Positions 61,772 through 64,000 of a DNA stretch of 64,000 nt are shown piece after piece. Position numbers and translations under genes: made by a program. The stretch comes from Rhizobium giardinii bv. giardinii H152. Its GTDB lineage: Bacteria; Pseudomonadota; Alphaproteobacteria; Rhizobiales; Rhizobiaceae. The notes under the pieces are model-generated. The model was given only the letters and a program-made list of their open reading frames with translations. It had not been told where the DNA came from and did not search any database. The first letter of the stretch is position 1, and every line of letters starts with the position of its first letter. The DNA is taken from assembly GCF_000379605.1 (NCBI RefSeq), contig NZ_KB902682.1, forward strand, positions 1 to 64,000, written 5' to 3'.

Positions 61772-64000
61772 TTAGACGACGTGCTTGCAGGCCGAGGCTG
61801 GCGTGCGCGTGTCCATGTTCCGGCCCCGATTGAGGTGGTCGTCGATTTCCGCCGCTGCACCGATCATCCGGCCGAACAGAAAGGTGGTGAAGGCGGCGGT
61901 TTCAAGATTGCGGTCGGTCATCTTGCCGGCCTGATGATCCTTCCACAGCACCGCCAGCAGCAGCGCCGCGATGATCGCATCGACGTTCACGCAGAATACA
62001 TAACGGCTGGCCCCTACCTCATAAAGCTGGCGCACTAGCTCGCGATAGAAACGGTGGAAAACGTTGTATTCGCCGCGTTCCTCCATGAATTTCGCGATAA
62101 AACGTTCGCGCGGGTCGAAGTTTTCCGATTTCCCCTTAAAGACCGGATGGTGGACGCCAGGCAGCGCGCGGACCTCTGTTCCCAGTTCCTTGGCTTGCGC
62201 CTTTTCCCGCTTGTAAGCCAGCGCGAAATCCCGTGCCATCGCAGTCAGATCGAGCCCATGCGCGGGATCTGTCGGGTCCTCCAGCCCCTTACCGCGGAAC
62301 TGCTCCAGCAAGAATGCCATGCCCTCGAAGCCGTTACCGCCGTGGCTATAGCCGGAATGGGTCAGGAAGCCGACCATCGCCTTGTTGATCTGCACCCGGC
62401 CGGGCGTCTGCGGACCGTCGGCGGACACCGCGCCCTTTGCCCCCTGTGCCGTGATCGACCCCGGCCCGTTCGAGATTAGAAGGCCGATGAGGATCTGGAC
62501 GTAAAGCGCCTCGGTGGGATCTGGCTTCTTGCCGGTCATCGCCAGACAGCAGATATCTGCCATGGTCCATTGCGAGAAACGTTCCTCGCGCGGAATACCC
62601 CACAGGCTGCCAGAGCGGTGATGCTCGCCCGGAATGGTCGCGCCGACCATGACACCGTAAAGCCGCAGATACCATGGCAGCGTCTCGGCCGTCAGACGGC
62701 TGATGCGCTTGCGAGCCAAGGGACCCCAGGCGATGGTAGTGGTGATCGCGGCCAAGATTGCGTCGCGCGACAGCCGTTGGCCAAAGCCCAGCAAAAACCG
62801 CAGGAACACCGACTTACCGCCCCGCGCCTCGATAGCGGCCAGCATGGCTTCGGGTCGGGGATCATCTGCATCCTGGGGCGTGGCAAGGAACAGTGCTCGG
62901 GTTTCATTATCCACCGAGATATCCGACACGTCGAAGTCGTCGTCCCGGCCGTCGCACAGGCCGGATTGGGCGAACAACGTGATCAGCGCACGGGCACATG
63001 CCAGCGCGCGTTCAACCCGGCGCGGGCCGGTGATCGCCGCCGCCACCGACATGATCGTATTGGGCGAGTTTCCGGCATCGCGCGCCGCATCCGCAGCCAG
63101 CAGGATCGGGTCGCCGACCAGATTGACCTCGGCCGCCACGGCCACGTCCAGTAAGGCTCGGTCATGAGCATCGGCGATTTCGTGGACCAACGGTAGCGCG
63201 AACATCGCCTCAAGAGGTTGCAGCGCCAGATCCAGCACGCGGTGGCCGTGGACGCTGGTTACCTGCGTCTGCGGGTCCATCAGCGATGCGCCCGAGGCGT
63301 CCTTCATCGACTGCCGCGCCATCACCGCGCCGATCTGCTGCGACCGGACGGCGATCTGTTCACCGTAAGGCGGTGGCGCGACGACCGTAGGAAGGACCAG
63401 ATCGGGGGGCAGTGTCAGCCCCTGATCGTTGGCGATCCACGGCTTGAGCGACAAGGATCCGCGCGGAGCGAAATCCGGGTGGATGCCGTTCAGCGCCATC
63501 ACGGCTGTCAGGGCCGCTGGAATATCGGCGATATTGGTGACAAGGGCTCCCTTTGCGGAAACATGCGGTGTTTCAGGCGTGTAGATTCCGTCGACTCTGA
63601 ATGCCTCCATGAACCAGCGTTCCTTGTCCTCGGCGCTGTCGCCCGAGCCGGCCATCGCTCCGGCATGGCCGACGGCGCGGGTTAGCTTGGCCTTCCAGCG
63701 GCCGACGACGCAGGCCACGACCGGCTTCTGCCAGTCGATGTTCTTTTCGTAATAACCGCCCGGTTCGGCGTAGAGCACCCCCGCCTTGCTGCGTTGATCC
63801 TTGGCAAAGGCCAGCGCAAAGTCGCGCGCCGCATATTGGATATAGACGTCCTTGCCCGACGAGATCAGCGTCGTCGTGCCCCAACCCGCCGTGGTCAGGT
63901 ATTGTGCAATGGTCGTGGTGAAGCCACCCGAGTTGGAAAAGATCGCGACCGAGCCCTTGACTAGCGACTCCTCGGGGTGATCGCCGCCCAAGGCGCCGCC
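61772..64000 (-). CDS. SucD-like/citrate-synthase-like fusion, ATP-citrate-lyase-type (5' end off window)
   Basis: At least 742 residues, open at the right edge. The N-terminal part is a succinyl-CoA-synthetase alpha-type domain: FSNSGGFTTTIAQYL, then VACVVGRWKAKLTRAVGHAGAMAGSGDSAEDK with the phospho-histidine GHAGA motif. The middle and C-terminal parts form a citrate-synthase-like domain (GEHHRSGSLWGIPREERFSQWTMADICCLAMTGKKP, FLTHSGYSHGGNGFEGMAFLLEQF, VNVDAIIAALLL). This is the domain order of ATP-citrate lyase alpha (AclA-like) and of aerobic CoA-ligase/citrate-synthase fusions. Whether it cleaves citrate or another acyl-CoA is not known. No beta subunit is visible. Confidence 0.85.
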   Translation of the reverse strand, partial: GGALGGDHPEESLVKGSVAIFSNSGGFTTTIAQYLTTAGWGTTTLISSGKDVYIQYAARDFALAFAKDQRSKAGVLYAEPGGYYEKNIDWQKPVVACVVGRWKAKLTRAVGHAGAMAGSGDSAEDKERWFMEAFRVDGIYTPETPHVSAKGALVTNIADIPAALTAVMALNGIHPDFAPRGSLSLKPWIANDQGLTLPPDLVLPTVVAPPPYGEQIAVRSQQIGAVMARQSMKDASGASLMDPQTQVTSVHGHRVLDLALQPLEAMFALPLVHEIADAHDRALLDVAVAAEVNLVGDPILLAADAARDAGNSPNTIMSVAAAITGPRRVERALACARALITLFAQSGLCDGRDDDFDVSDISVDNETRALFLATPQDADDPRPEAMLAAIEARGGKSVFLRFLLGFGQRLSRDAILAAITTTIAWGPLARKRISRLTAETLPWYLRLYGVMVGATIPGEHHRSGSLWGIPREERFSQWTMADICCLAMTGKKPDPTEALYVQILIGLLISNGPGSITAQGAKGAVSADGPQTPGRVQINKAMVGFLTHSGYSHGGNGFEGMAFLLEQFRGKGLEDPTDPAHGLDLTAMARDFALAYKREKAQAKELGTEVRALPGVHHPVFKGKSENFDPRERFIAKFMEERGEYNVFHRFYRELVRQLYEVGASRYVFCVNVDAIIAALLLAVLWKDHQAGKMTDRNLETAAFTTFLFGRMIGAAAEIDDHLNRGRNMDTRTPASACKHVV

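Overview
The window looks like a 64 kb accessory stretch (plasmid, chromid or genomic island) of an alphaproteobacterium of the Rhizobiales (Mesorhizobium/Ensifer/Rhizobium-like). The reasons are the GC-rich codon use, the FixL/FixJ-type signalling genes with NQPL-type histidine kinase H-boxes, the abundance of polar amino-acid ABC transport and small-molecule catabolism genes, and the dispersed remnants of insertion sequences and conjugative elements. No rRNA, tRNA, CRISPR array or prophage structural genes were seen. About a quarter of the identifiable genes are broken or truncated, so the region is turning over quickly.

Layout. 0-5.2 kb: partial formaldehyde-detoxifying dehydrogenase, a YceI/membrane-protein operon, a TetR regulator, and a divergent DoxX/medium-chain dehydrogenase pair; two copies of a similar palindrome suggest one TetR regulon. 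5.6-9.5 kb: glycogen phosphorylase and L-lactate dehydrogenase. 9.7-12.9 kb: DUF899 protein, small membrane protein, HTH protein and beta-propeller protein. 13.0-13.4 kb: IS3 and ABC permease debris. 13.5-19.1 kb: two paralogous HAD hydrolases flanking an APH-type kinase and a class-III aminotransferase, followed by integrase and aldehyde dehydrogenase remnants.

19.1-38.9 kb is a catabolic island. It holds LysR, Lrp, class-III aminotransferase, a complete polar amino-acid ABC importer, a cupin and a succinate-semialdehyde dehydrogenase-like enzyme (polyamine/omega-amino-acid type degradation). It also holds a D-serine-dehydratase/D-threonine-aldolase-like PLP enzyme with RidA, a threonate-type kinase/PdxA2/TIM-barrel operon, LysR and GntR regulators, and a DadA-like oxidoreductase. 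Several FAD oxidoreductases and an oligopeptide ABC operon are decayed. Two pairs of long matching regulatory sequences tie distant parts of this island together: a 47-bp element next to the LysR gene at 20 kb recurs before the PLP-enzyme operon at 31.4 kb, and a promoter/operator of about 60 bp before gabD at 26.7 kb recurs beside the GntR gene at 36.2 kb.

39-46 kb: a large SAM-cyclase-ATPase-TPR protein, a broken IS5-type element abutting a thermonuclease-like gene, and a short run of conjugative-element-like genes (TrbM-like and others), followed by a gene-free, strongly structured segment that could be an RNA or transfer origin. 46-53 kb: glycosyltransferase remnant, type II NADH dehydrogenase-like enzyme, lipoprotein alpha/beta hydrolase, cupin, kinase remnant and metallo-beta-lactamase-fold hydrolase. 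53-59 kb: a MASE1 histidine kinase with six tandem PAS domains, two FixJ-type regulators and a lone receiver, in one translationally coupled operon. 59-64 kb: truncated TetR and HxlR regulators, nitroreductase, FMN reductase, and a partial SucD/citrate-synthase-type fusion enzyme running off the right edge.
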